This document shows positions 26,614-34,765 of a DNA stretch of 64,000 nt, piece after piece. The notes beneath the pieces are model-generated. The model ran no database searches. It was given only the letters and a program-made list of their open reading frames with translations, and was not told the DNA's origin. The position numbers were made by a program, and so were the translations under genes. The stretch is from Psychrobacillus mangrovi (GTDB taxonomy: Bacteria > Bacillota > Bacilli > Bacillales_A > Planococcaceae). The stretch is taken from contig NZ_JBAWSY010000014.1 of NCBI RefSeq assembly GCF_037104765.1, positions 1 through 64,000 on the forward strand. Reading direction: 5' to 3'. Each line of letters opens with the position of its first letter. The first letter of the stretch is position 1.

Positions 26614-26645
26614 ATAAAAAAACTCTGTAGATTTTTCTACAGAGC
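26614..26645 (-). terminator. Terminator of the phosphatase gene
   Basis: CTCTGTAGA pairs with TCTACAGAG across TTTT, followed on the minus strand by a T-run. Confidence 0.8.
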
Positions 26646-26692
26646 TTTCGAAAAAGGAGACTCAAATATTATTCACCATTTCTTATAAAATT

Positions 26693-29071
26693 CTACTCTA
26701 CTTCAATCTTAATCTCTTCTCCATTAGAATGGTAAAACTTTATTTTAGAGAGATCAACACCATTCGGAATCGTCCATGTTTTCACACCTTCAGCGCCTCT
26801 AATTTCTTTAATTTTGTTCGTTTGAAGGCGGACTTCTTGAACCTCTTCTCCACTGAAGTCAATTACAGCATTATGTTCAGCTGGACTGAAAGTAACAGTT
26901 TTATCTTTTAATCCTGTTCCTTTTAATGTAAAGGATGTTTTTACAAAAATTTCTTCAATATCGACTGTCGTTTCATCAACATTTACGAATGAATACGGTT
27001 TGTCAATTATTACTTTTTTCGACTTAGAGTTCTTTAGATTATAAGTTTTATTGTCTTCATATTTTATAATCCCAAATGTATCAATCACAAATGGCTCACC
27101 ATTATTAATGTTTTGATCGATTTCATATGTTATACCTGTCAACTTGTTTCCGTCTACGTTAAATTCAACAAAGTTTTGCACTTGACTTCTAACAGGACGA
27201 GAATCATCATTCGGATCTGCTCCGTATTTAGCAGCACTATGCTCATCCGCGATTTCAAATAAATCATAGTATGATGGATCAATTTCTTTGTTTTTGTAGT
27301 ACACTTTTGGACCAGCAGTCGATGGAATTACGTAAATTGTTCCATCCGGGTTGACTGAATACTCCACATCAATTCCATTAAAATTTTCTGTTACTTTATC
27401 TGCTTCTACAGCATTACCATTTTGAATCGGCTTCGTACGGGCATAGATATGATCATGTCCTTGTAATACTAAATCCACACCCAGCTCATATAACATTGGT
27501 GGAATTTTTTCTCGAACACCATTTTCCTCCACAATATCATCGTCTGTTGCATGGTTTGACGTTGTATATGGACCTTTATGAATATTTGCAATGATCCAGT
27601 CAATGTTTTCATTTTCCTGTGCAGCTTTTACATCTGCTTGTAACCATTCAATTTGTTCTGGTGAAAAGTTTTGGAATTCCTCTGAATCTTCATTTGTATT
27701 TAAGATAATAAAATGAGTATTTTCATAGTCATATGAATAATATGCACCAGTTTCTGTTGAAGAACCTTCTGGAGTCTTCACATTAAAATGTTCAATGAAG
27801 GAGTTCTCATCTTCATCATGATTACCTGCTGAGGAAGCAAATGTTGTATTCATCAATGTTTCTTTTGAATGGTCAAGTACCCATCCCCATTGCTCTTCTT
27901 TTGAACCTGTGTCTACTATATCACCATTTCCAAGAATAAATTCTGAATCCTCTACGGTTTCACTTGCTTTTGCAAATGTTTCTGAAGAGAGAATTGCTTC
28001 TTCTTCTGTCTTAGCTTGTGTATCAGTAAGGTTAATAAATGTAAATTCATCATCACCCTCTGCAGTTACAAACGAACCTACATCACTCCAAAGATTTAAA
28101 GAAGCATCACCGACTCTGTACTTATATTCTGTACCTGGTTTTAAATCTGTAGCTTCTGCCTTATGAATCACAAATTCAGGAGCATTGGTCGATCTTTGAT
28201 AATCTCCAGTAAACATCATTGCATTTTCAAAGTTTGGCTCTTCAGAAGCTTTCTCAATTACTTGCAAGTCACTACCGGCTGAGGCTTGAGATGTATACCA
28301 AGTAAATCCTTTTGAAGTCTGCGTATCTCCATAGAACGAAGCTACTACTCTAGAAACTTCACCAACTGGAACATTTGAGTTTGGTATTGGCGTAGTTGTC
28401 CAATCGATAATTTCCGGTACTTCTGTTACTGCTTTGATTGACATTTCAAACCAAAGATCTGAACTGTCTCCCCCATCCTGGTGAGCTTCCGCTGAGATAA
28501 TATTTGTTCCTTCTTTCAGCGCATCTGTCGGGAGATAGAATGTTTCTTCTTTAGCTTTATATTTCCCTGGTGTCTGATAATTAACTTCTACGTTTTCTTC
28601 GATTCCTTTTCTAAATGCTTCTTCTCCATTAATGTAAACTACTGCTGCATCATCAACATGAATGTAAACTTCCAGTCCTTCGTATCCTTCTAGCGATGAA
28701 GCATCTACTTCTGTTTTAAAGTAAGTAGTCATATGTTTGTTATTTTCATCATCACCGAAATCTACTTCTGTACCTAACGGAATATTAGGGTTGGTTTCCG
28801 AAACAGCATCACCATAACCTAATGGTGCTTCACCTGTTTTCCAGCTTGAAAAATCATAATCATTATTAAGCCATTCTTTACCAAGGTCTGTTCCTTGATC
28901 TAAATAGCTCCATTTTGCGTCGTATGGCAATATAACGCTTTCTTCTGGTGAAGACTCTCCGGCCTCTAAAGCACTTACATAGGTACTAAAACTAGTTAAA
29001 ACCAATGCTAATACTAGGAATAACGAAAGCAGCCGTTGTAATGATTTGTTTCTTTCCAATACTGAACTCAC
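26693..29071 (-). CDS. Secreted purple-acid-phosphatase-like metallophosphoesterase
   Basis: 792 residues from a GTG start behind GGAGTG. A signal peptide (LLSLFLVLALVLTSFSTYVSA) is followed by a beta-sandwich carbohydrate-binding-like domain (about 45-210), a purple acid phosphatase N-domain (GEVSRVVASFYGD onward), the metallophosphatase core with ILGNGDIVDTG, SSAGNHDED, IIANIHKGPY and VLQGHDHIYAR, and a C-terminal beta region. Metal ligands of the GNHD and GHDH motifs are intact. It probably releases phosphate from extracellular esters. It is the sole gene between att-like sites 3 and 4. Confidence 0.88.
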   Translation of the reverse strand: MSSVLERNKSLQRLLSLFLVLALVLTSFSTYVSALEAGESSPEESVILPYDAKWSYLDQGTDLGKEWLNNDYDFSSWKTGEAPLGYGDAVSETNPNIPLGTEVDFGDDENNKHMTTYFKTEVDASSLEGYEGLEVYIHVDDAAVVYINGEEAFRKGIEENVEVNYQTPGKYKAKEETFYLPTDALKEGTNIISAEAHQDGGDSSDLWFEMSIKAVTEVPEIIDWTTTPIPNSNVPVGEVSRVVASFYGDTQTSKGFTWYTSQASAGSDLQVIEKASEEPNFENAMMFTGDYQRSTNAPEFVIHKAEATDLKPGTEYKYRVGDASLNLWSDVGSFVTAEGDDEFTFINLTDTQAKTEEEAILSSETFAKASETVEDSEFILGNGDIVDTGSKEEQWGWVLDHSKETLMNTTFASSAGNHDEDENSFIEHFNVKTPEGSSTETGAYYSYDYENTHFIILNTNEDSEEFQNFSPEQIEWLQADVKAAQENENIDWIIANIHKGPYTTSNHATDDDIVEENGVREKIPPMLYELGVDLVLQGHDHIYARTKPIQNGNAVEADKVTENFNGIDVEYSVNPDGTIYVIPSTAGPKVYYKNKEIDPSYYDLFEIADEHSAAKYGADPNDDSRPVRSQVQNFVEFNVDGNKLTGITYEIDQNINNGEPFVIDTFGIIKYEDNKTYNLKNSKSKKVIIDKPYSFVNVDETTVDIEEIFVKTSFTLKGTGLKDKTVTFSPAEHNAVIDFSGEEVQEVRLQTNKIKEIRGAEGVKTWTIPNGVDLSKIKFYHSNGEEIKIEVE

Positions 29072-29273
29072 GTTAACAACACTCCATTCTTTTTTTAAAA
29101 TCTTATGTAGGGTCTTAGATGTTACTATATTAGTTTATTAATATTGTTTTAATTACGTATCAAAAATTTGTAAATGATTATTAAAAGTTTGTAAAAAATT
29201 GATAGCATTTTCTAGCGTTATACACATTAAGTACTAAATTTACTATTTAAAACTAATAAAGCCCAGAACAAAA

Positions 29274-29308
29274 AGGATTGAACTTTGTACAAGACAGAGT
29301 TCAATCCT
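29274..29308. other. 11-bp stem hairpin left of att-like site 4
   Basis: AGGATTGAACT pairs perfectly with AGTTCAATCCT across a 13-nt loop. No T-tract follows clearly, and no gene ends here. It may be a recombination-associated or residual terminator structure. Confidence 0.5.
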
Positions 29309-29373
29309 AATTAGATAATTAGCATATGTCTAACCTTTTTGGGAAGATCATTGTAAAGAACTTTAAATCCTCA

Positions 29374-29391
29374 TTTATGATAAGGTTCACC
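29374..29391 (+). repeat. att-like site 4, distal end of the proximal element
   Basis: TTTATGATAAGGTTCACC followed by GAAACG. It matches the rlmH 3' end at 14 of 18 positions and site 2 at 20 of 24. It is the best candidate partner of the rlmH junction for excision of the 7.5-kb element that carries the intact recombinase. Confidence 0.68.
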
Positions 29392-29439
29392 GAAACGTTA
29401 CTAATAACAAAGCACAACATGTAGTTTATTTGTGCATAT

Positions 29440-29470
29440 AAAAAGACCACTGGAAAAGTGGTCTTTTTTA
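29440..29470. terminator. Terminator of the two-gene membrane operon
   Basis: AAAAGACCACT pairs perfectly with AGTGGTCTTTT, with A-runs and T-runs on both sides. Confidence 0.8.
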
Positions 29471-29479
29471 AAAAAATCC

Positions 29480-29947
29480 TCAGTAAACGTCAGCTATCTT
29501 TGGAAAACCAAGATTATCCAAGTATTTATTTAATGAGTCTTGATTGTCTGTAAATTCATCAACTTGCTTTATTTTTTTTCTTTTAATAATAAATCCTTGT
29601 TTTTTTAATTGCTTAGCCAATTTTCTAATATCTTTTTCTTCTAGTTCATTAAGTAACTCTTTTATTGCAAGAAGTTTAGCTTCCATACTGATATGCATTT
29701 CGGTATAACTTATTATAACCTCTGGTAGGTCAGTGATTGGTGCTATCAATACTTTTATTGCTCTTTTCTTATCTTCATTTTTCATACTATTGAATAAGTG
29801 AACATGTAAACGAGTAATATCAAAAGGAAAAATTATTGTTAAAATAATTGCTTTTCTAACTTTCAATCCTAAGTCTAGCATCCGAAGAAAAATACCAATT
29901 GGAATAACAAGCACTATAAATATTATCAAAAATATTAAGAAACTCAT
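29480..29947 (-). CDS. Unknown membrane-anchored protein, second of a pair
   Basis: 155 residues. One or two N-terminal hydrophobic helices (LIFLIIFIVLVIPIGIFL, then KAIILTIIFPFDI) precede a soluble charged region of about 100 residues that ends NKYLDNLGFPKIADVY. I do not recognise the family. Its ATG overlaps the stop of the upstream gene by four bases, so the two are translationally coupled. It lies at the distal end of the proximal element, where cargo is expected. Confidence 0.65.
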   Translation of the reverse strand: MSFLIFLIIFIVLVIPIGIFLRMLDLGLKVRKAIILTIIFPFDITRLHVHLFNSMKNEDKKRAIKVLIAPITDLPEVIISYTEMHISMEAKLLAIKELLNELEEKDIRKLAKQLKKQGFIIKRKKIKQVDEFTDNQDSLNKYLDNLGFPKIADVY

Positions 29948-30543
29948 TTACTTCCCTCCACTTCGACTTTATTATTGAGATTAGAAAGCAATTCCTCTTT
30001 AAATTGATTTTTCCTACTCTCAAGAGAACCTTTTGCTTTTAACTCCTTATAGTTCTCTTCTAAAAAATCTTCAAGACTTTTTATCATTTTATAATAGTAC
30101 TTCTCCCGTTTATTAAACGTAAAGATGTAATCGAAAAATGTAATGGCTATTATAGTGTATGATAAGGTCTTCAGAATTGCTAATATCGGAATTGCATTAA
30201 ACAAAAGTAGTTCACTTATATATAAGGATTCACTTAGTTGTAATTCAACTTTACCCATAAACCCCAAAAATGAAACAGCCACAAATGTACTACTTATACC
30301 TAGTCCTACCCATCTGAACGTATTTGTATAACCACTATATGTGTCCATTCCAAACAAATATTCCAAAAATATTGGTGCAAATAATAATAATAGTGTATTG
30401 AAGAATAATTCATTATTAATACTTTCAGTCTCATACAATGTATCAAGTCCAAAAATAACAAGTAACATGATTAAAATTACTCTTAAACCAAGATATTTTT
30501 GTCGTTTAGAGTGATTATCTAATACTTTATCTACGCTTATCAT
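29944..30543 (-). CDS. Unknown membrane protein, first of a pair
   Basis: 199 residues with four hydrophobic segments (VILIMLLVIFGLDTLY, FFNTLLLLFAPIFLEYLF, WVGLGISSTFVAVSFLGFMG, IPILAILKTLSYTIIAITFF) and a charged, probably coiled-coil C-terminus from residue 145. I find no family match by eye. It is coupled to 29480-29947 by an ATGA overlap. Two linked membrane proteins in an integrative element could be cargo such as a toxin/immunity or defence pair, but nothing in the sequence proves this. Confidence 0.65.
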   Translation of the reverse strand: MISVDKVLDNHSKRQKYLGLRVILIMLLVIFGLDTLYETESINNELFFNTLLLLFAPIFLEYLFGMDTYSGYTNTFRWVGLGISSTFVAVSFLGFMGKVELQLSESLYISELLLFNAIPILAILKTLSYTIIAITFFDYIFTFNKREKYYYKMIKSLEDFLEENYKELKAKGSLESRKNQFKEELLSNLNNKVEVEGSK

Positions 30544-30941
30544 AAGTATCCACTTCCTTATTCTATGAACATATAATTATTCACTACCAAAAAATAAAAT
30601 TCATTTTATAGTAACAATTTTATTTTTTCAATATTGAATAATTTTTATTTTTATTCAATCGATTCTAAGAGAAGTGTCTTTAAAACAAATTCTTCTATTA
30701 AACATCTACCAAATTATTAGGTAAAAAATATCTAATATTTCCTATTTATATCACTTGATTAAATAAGACAAACGCTCCTCTAGTTACCAAATAAATCAAT
30801 ATTTATATATATTGTACCATTACAGAGTTTGTGTTGCACTCTTTTCTTATCGTTCAAATTCATACTAAGGGTTTAGCTATAGATGTGTTACCACCATTAA
30901 AAGTATTGAATGTATACACTTACCTGTAAAGCTCCCCCCAT
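30544..30941. other. Gene-free stretch
   Basis: This AT-rich region lies upstream of the membrane operon and downstream of the resolvase. It probably holds the operon's minus-strand promoter; I see no gene or clear structured RNA. Confidence 0.35.
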
Positions 30942-30973
30942 AAAAAAAACACCCACCGCCAATTGTGAGTGTC
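30942..30973 (-). terminator. Terminator overlapping the resolvase stop
   Basis: ACACCCAC and GTGAGTGT pair with one mismatch, followed on the minus strand by eight T. Confidence 0.65.
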
Positions 30974-31538
30974 ATGATATCTCTATTTCATTTTTTCTTT
31001 TAATCGAACGATACAAAGTTGCTTTAGAAACACCTGTCATTTCTTCAATTTCTTTTACAGTGTACTGTTCAGTATCATATAATTTCATTGCCTTTTCTAC
31101 GAGTTTATTATCTTTTTTCGGTCTACCACCTATTCGACCTCTTGCTCTTGCACTCTCTAAACCTGCTCTGGTTCGTTCTGAGATTAAATCCCGCTCCATC
31201 TCAGCAAGAACAGCCAACATTTTAAACATAGCCTTACCGACTGCTGTAGTAGTGTCTATGTTGTCTCTAATACTAACTAATTCAATTCCTCTCTCTTGCA
31301 GTTCTTCTGACCATTCAATTAGTTTTTTTGTGGAACGACCTAGACGGTCTAGCTTGTAAACACACAAGACATCACCTTCTCTAGCATATTTAAGTAACTC
31401 CTGTAACTGCGGTCTATCGTCTCTCATACCACTTATTTTCTCTTTATATAGCTTTTCACATCCTAATTTCTCTAATGCATCTACTTGTAAATCTAAAGAT
31501 TGGTCAAGAGTGCTTACCCTAGCATATCCAATTTTCAT
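30972..31538 (-). CDS. Small serine recombinase (resolvase/invertase)
   Basis: 188 residues. The catalytic domain opens MKIGYARVSTLDQSLDLQ (nucleophile Ser9), then VCVYKLDRLGRSTKKL-like residues (actual CVYKLDRLGRSTKKL) and MLAVLAEMERDLISERT. The C-terminal HTH is KEIEEMTGVSKATLYRSIKR. This is the TnpR/Hin class; plasmid and transposon versions resolve multimers or cointegrates. I place the start at ATG 31538 after GGGGGA, because upstream residues lie outside the fold. Repeated TTTTTGATACA-like motifs upstream may be its res site. It is distinct from the large recombinase in the same element. Confidence 0.9.
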   Translation of the reverse strand: MKIGYARVSTLDQSLDLQVDALEKLGCEKLYKEKISGMRDDRPQLQELLKYAREGDVLCVYKLDRLGRSTKKLIEWSEELQERGIELVSIRDNIDTTTAVGKAMFKMLAVLAEMERDLISERTRAGLESARARGRIGGRPKKDNKLVEKAMKLYDTEQYTVKEIEEMTGVSKATLYRSIKRKNEIEIS

Positions 31539-31572
31539 ATATACTTTATCCCCCATATTCCTTTTCTTTAAT

Positions 31573-31705
31573 TGTATCAAAAAGGTAGTTTCGAGTAAAT
31601 AAAGATGCATTGTTTTTGAAACGGTTTTTGATACTATTTTTATAAGTTTTTATTCAATATTATTTCCACAAAAGATATGTATCATAAACATTCGTTTTTG
31701 ATACA
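31573..31705. promoter_or_regulatory. Putative res site of the small resolvase
   Basis: Copies of TGTATCAAAAA or its complement occur at 31573-31583, 31623-31634 and 31694-31705, with weaker copies at 31611-31622 and 31674-31689. Mixed orientations in a region of about 130 bp next to the gene fit the three-subsite res layout of serine resolvases, and would also place the promoter under autorepression. Confidence 0.5.
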
Positions 31706-31799
31706 TTTTTTCAGCACGATGTAAAAATTCTACATTATTAGTAACCAGTTAATAAAAGCTCTACTAAATGATTCTGTTGATATTTTGGCAAACAAAAAA

Positions 31800-31826
31800 A
31801 GGACTCATTACAGTCCTGTTTTTTTG
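31800..31826 (+). terminator. Plus-strand intrinsic terminator
   Basis: AGGACT pairs with AGTCCT across CATTAC, followed by seven T. No plus-strand gene ends nearby, so it may be residual or insulate the element. Confidence 0.5.
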
Positions 31827-31829
31827 CTT

Positions 31830-31856
31830 ATTAAACTAAAGCACCCGTTAGTTTAA
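31830..31856. repeat. Twin hairpin, copy A
   Basis: TTAAACTAA pairs with the GTTAGTTTAA arm around AGCACCC. A near-copy lies at 32641-32668. The pair brackets the membrane protein gene at 31914-32462. Confidence 0.55.
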
Positions 31857-31913
31857 GTACAATATTTCACAAGCTCATTTGAATTCCAGAATTTATTAAT
31901 ATTGAATTCCTCA

Positions 31914-32462
31914 TTATTTAAGTTGCTTTTTTTCATAGTTAATATGTTTGATATTGATAATATGTGCGATTTCTCTAGTTTCATCTCTTCCAAATTGACC
32001 ATTCTCCTTTATAGAAAACTCATCTCCCTCTTTTGTGCGGAAATAATACGTACCAAAAGAACCTACCTCATATTCATATACAACATCAGAAATTTCCTCC
32101 CAATAATATTTAGAGGAAACAGTAATGTCTTGAATTACAATATACTCCTTATGAATAAGCGTGTAGCTTATAGTGGATGCATACATAAGAACTAAAAACG
32201 TCAGACAAAATAACCCAGAAAGAATATAAGTAATCATATTCCTTTTGATAATAAGCGTTAGCACACCGATTATCAATGTTATAAAGGCAATAGCTACTAT
32301 ATAAAAATTCTTTCCTGAAGAAATAAGTACAATTTCTCCCCTTTCAAAATGAAAGGTTTCAACACTAAATAAAGGGAAAATGAGAACAAAGAGAGGTGCT
32401 ATAATTATGATTAGTATTAAGATAATAAATAATATAGCTCTAGGTGATTTTTGATTTAACAC
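31914..32462 (-). CDS. Unknown membrane protein with C-terminal PH-like region
   Basis: 182 residues with three or four N-terminal helices (AILFIILILIIIIAPLFVLI, FYIVAIAFITLIIGVLTLII, YILSGLFCLTFLVLMYAS), then a soluble C-terminus DITVSSKYYWEEISDVVYEY and FRTKEGDEFSIKENGQFG. That C-terminal part resembles bacterial PH-like domains in layout only. I cannot name a family. It lies in the element between the two twin hairpins and follows the rep-like gene on the same strand. Confidence 0.65.
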   Translation of the reverse strand: MLNQKSPRAILFIILILIIIIAPLFVLIFPLFSVETFHFERGEIVLISSGKNFYIVAIAFITLIIGVLTLIIKRNMITYILSGLFCLTFLVLMYASTISYTLIHKEYIVIQDITVSSKYYWEEISDVVYEYEVGSFGTYYFRTKEGDEFSIKENGQFGRDETREIAHIINIKHINYEKKQLK

Positions 32463-32806
32463 ACGATTTCTCCTTCCATATTAAGTATTAACTTATACAT
32501 TTCTGTTTAGTGATTTTATTCCAGTCTCTTATATACAGTTAAAATGTAAAAAAAGTTTCAAGATTCAGATTATTATTTACAAACAATTATATATGTCCTA
32601 GTATTACCCCTTTTTAATGTAACGGTTATTAGTAGTCCTTTTAAACTAACCTGCACCGTTAGTTTAATAAGAAAATCAACAACAATCATTAACACAGGCT
32701 AAAGAAGATACGAATGATTGTTAAAAACAAACAGATGTTTTTCATGTTCTGCTCCATTCGTATCGTAAAATTCTTTAACCAATTAATTTATTCGAATACA
32801 TCGTAC
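32463..32806. other. Non-coding region after the rep-like gene, possible origin
   Basis: It contains twin hairpin B (32641-32668) and a wide inverted repeat GATACGAATG / CATTCGTATC (about 32708-32766). Clustered dyads next to a replication initiator gene could be an origin. No gene is present. Confidence 0.4.
32641..32668. repeat. Twin hairpin, copy B
   Basis: TTAAACTAAC pairs with GTTAGTTTAA around CTGCACC. It is nearly identical in stem and loop to copy A at 31830-31856. Confidence 0.6.
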
Positions 32807-33661
32807 TTACACTGTAACAACTAATTTGCTCTCTGCTCTATGAGTCAACCAACTAAATATACTTTCCTTATTAGCTTGATAGAGCAATTCAAAAGGAATT
32901 CGCTCTTCTTTTACTATTTGTTTCAATTCACTCTGAATCTTCCTACCATATCTGCTCCATCTATCTTTATAATCTCTTTTCAAATGAAGACCTTTTTTTA
33001 AATTAATTAAACGATTAACATTCCATTGAGTTGTTTCGATATTCCAAACATCTTCTATTACTTGGTACTTTGACAACTCATTCATAATGAACTCGTCATC
33101 TATGTTATGAATCGAAGGAGCACATGAAATTTTAGGTCTAAAACGGAATTCAAATCTCGTTTGATATAAATGTTCAATATCTTTTTTTCTTGCTTGTTCT
33201 TTTTTGTTTCTATCATAGACAGCTAACTTGGACTTACTGTAATTAGAACCAATATAATAGCCACTCCATTCATTCCTACTATAAACCTTGGTATTTCCAT
33301 GTGGTTTCAAAAAAACATGACTACTGTAATCTAATTTAGAGTCAAAAGCTATATCCATCCGTTTTACTTTCCAATCAAATGCAAATAGTGTCTCTCTAAT
33401 GCTCTCTGGCATATTGATTAATGTTTCATTTTGAAGAATCAACATCACTTTATAATACTTGTGCGAATACATATTTCTCGGATTTAGATTTAATACGAAA
33501 AATGGTTTTTTACTTGTTACGGAACTATAAAAGTAATCATTCCCTCTATTAAATGCAAAATAATGCTTAAGGTATTGCTTATCTTCAATAGATAATATTG
33601 CAACTAAAATTAGTGTATCTACATTTACTTCAATATCGTATACTCTCTCAATACTTACCAC
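32807..33661 (-). CDS. Rolling-circle-type replication initiation protein (Rep_trans-like)
   Basis: 284 residues. The middle and C-terminal region shows VKRMDIAFDSKLDYSS, GYYIGSNYSKSKLAVYDRNK and YQTRFEFRFRP, the R-x-D-x-A-x-D, Y-x-G-S ... YD-K and R-x-E arrangement of pT181-like Rep_trans initiators and related element proteins. The start is GTG 33661 near GAGGGTGG. In an integrated element it could replicate the excised circle. Assignment is by motif pattern and moderately sure. Confidence 0.6.
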   Translation of the reverse strand: MVSIERVYDIEVNVDTLILVAILSIEDKQYLKHYFAFNRGNDYFYSSVTSKKPFFVLNLNPRNMYSHKYYKVMLILQNETLINMPESIRETLFAFDWKVKRMDIAFDSKLDYSSHVFLKPHGNTKVYSRNEWSGYYIGSNYSKSKLAVYDRNKKEQARKKDIEHLYQTRFEFRFRPKISCAPSIHNIDDEFIMNELSKYQVIEDVWNIETTQWNVNRLINLKKGLHLKRDYKDRWSRYGRKIQSELKQIVKEERIPFELLYQANKESIFSWLTHRAESKLVVTV

Positions 33662-33738
33662 CCTCTACAAATCTTATCTAGCTTAATTTAAATATTTTAT
33701 TAACCTTCAACCACCACTTTTTGTAAACTCTCTTAGTA

Positions 33739-34431
33739 TTAATATATAGGTATCAAACTAGAATTACGCTGTAGTTCAATTATAGGAAATTCTACTTTGG
33801 TATGAATCTGGGCAGGTAATTCTCTTATTATCGTTCCTGCCTCATCATATTCATTTAATACAACATCAGAAACCACATCATAGGTTTGAACCCTTTCTAT
33901 TCTTTTACTTCGTTTGCTTTTCTTGTCTCCTTCTGACTGTATAACATAACGATTAAGATATTTTACTCCACTGTTACAGTATCTACTTATTGTTTCTCTA
34001 CTACATCCTAGCGCCTCTCCTACACTTGCCATTGAAGGATACTCTCTAAAGCTTCTCTTTTCAAAGTCATATACAGTTACTCCAATAGCATTATCTTTCT
34101 GAATATGTTCGTAGAAAGGTAAAAAATCAATGTTATCTATGCAGTAATTGCCGTTTGAGTCTATTCTATCAATTGTCGGTCTTAGCATTTTATCTTTATC
34201 TGATTGTAAGTATTTTTCTGTTTGCTCTAACCATTTTCTCCAATGCTCTGGTTTTTCCTTTTTAGTGTAACTAACTAATTCTTTCCCTAAAGGAAGTTCA
34301 TATTTTATCCCTTTCTTTATATAATCTACTCGTTTCTCTGTTCTTGATTTTGCCTTGTACCCACTTATAATCAATAATTTACTACCTTCATTTGTTACTT
34401 CTTCTAGTCTTGCTAATGCTTTTAGTTCCAT
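33739..34431 (-). CDS. NUMOD/HNH-like DNA-binding protein
   Basis: 230 residues. TIDRIDSNGNYCIDNIDFLP (about residues 86-105) resembles the second half of the HNH motif common in phage endonucleases. VYDFEKRSFREYPSMASVGE, then ALGCSRETISRYCNSG, resembles the NUMOD1 DNA-binding module of homing endonucleases. The first HNH histidine pair is not evident, so nuclease activity is doubtful. It overlaps the upstream small gene by ten bases and precedes the rep-like gene. Confidence 0.6.
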   Translation of the reverse strand: MELKALARLEEVTNEGSKLLIISGYKAKSRTEKRVDYIKKGIKYELPLGKELVSYTKKEKPEHWRKWLEQTEKYLQSDKDKMLRPTIDRIDSNGNYCIDNIDFLPFYEHIQKDNAIGVTVYDFEKRSFREYPSMASVGEALGCSRETISRYCNSGVKYLNRYVIQSEGDKKSKRSKRIERVQTYDVVSDVVLNEYDEAGTIIRELPAQIHTKVEFPIIELQRNSSLIPIY

Positions 34432-34598
34432 ACTTCCTCATCCTCTTCTCTCTCTAGTATAAATTCGATTGGAGTTTCTCCACCCCAATAATTTGTCAGT
34501 GTATCTGTGTCAATATCTCGTCTAGATAACAATTCAAGTAATATATCAGCCATGCTTTCCACCAAAGCTAATCTTCTTTCTTCAACAATTTCGTTCAT
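34422..34598 (-). CDS. Small acidic protein, first of the minus-strand operon
   Basis: About 58 residues from ATG 34598, with AGGAGG and seven bases upstream; the longer frame from 34634 lacks a ribosome binding site and runs into the operator region. The protein (MNEIVEERRLALVESMADIL start, EREEDEEVWN end) is acidic and helical, with no recognisable family. It overlaps the next gene and is divergent from the XRE gene. Confidence 0.65.
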   Translation of the reverse strand: MNEIVEERRLALVESMADILLELLSRRDIDTDTLTNYWGGETPIEFILEREEDEEVWN

Positions 34599-34622
34599 TT
34601 TTAAACCTCCTAACTCCACTCG

Positions 34623-34740
34623 GGTAGTATACAAATTAAATTAGTAGCATAAATAACTCGTTAGGTAGTATATTAAAACAAATAAATAGCGTTGTCAACT
34701 ATAAAACTTGATTTAATGCTACCACCTGTGCTACTATAAT
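34623..34740. promoter_or_regulatory. Divergent promoter region with iterated operator-like motif
   Basis: A GTAG(T/C)AT-type motif occurs five times: GGTAGTATAC 34623-34632, TAGTAGCAT 34642-34650 and GGTAGTATAT 34664-34673 in one orientation, ATGCTACCA 34716-34724 and GTGCTACTATA 34728-34738 in the other. The last contains TATAAT (34735-34740), a good -10 for the XRE gene. This fits repression of both divergent promoters by the XRE protein. Confidence 0.6.
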
Positions 34741-34765
34741 TCTATCAACTAATAGGAGGAACTTT

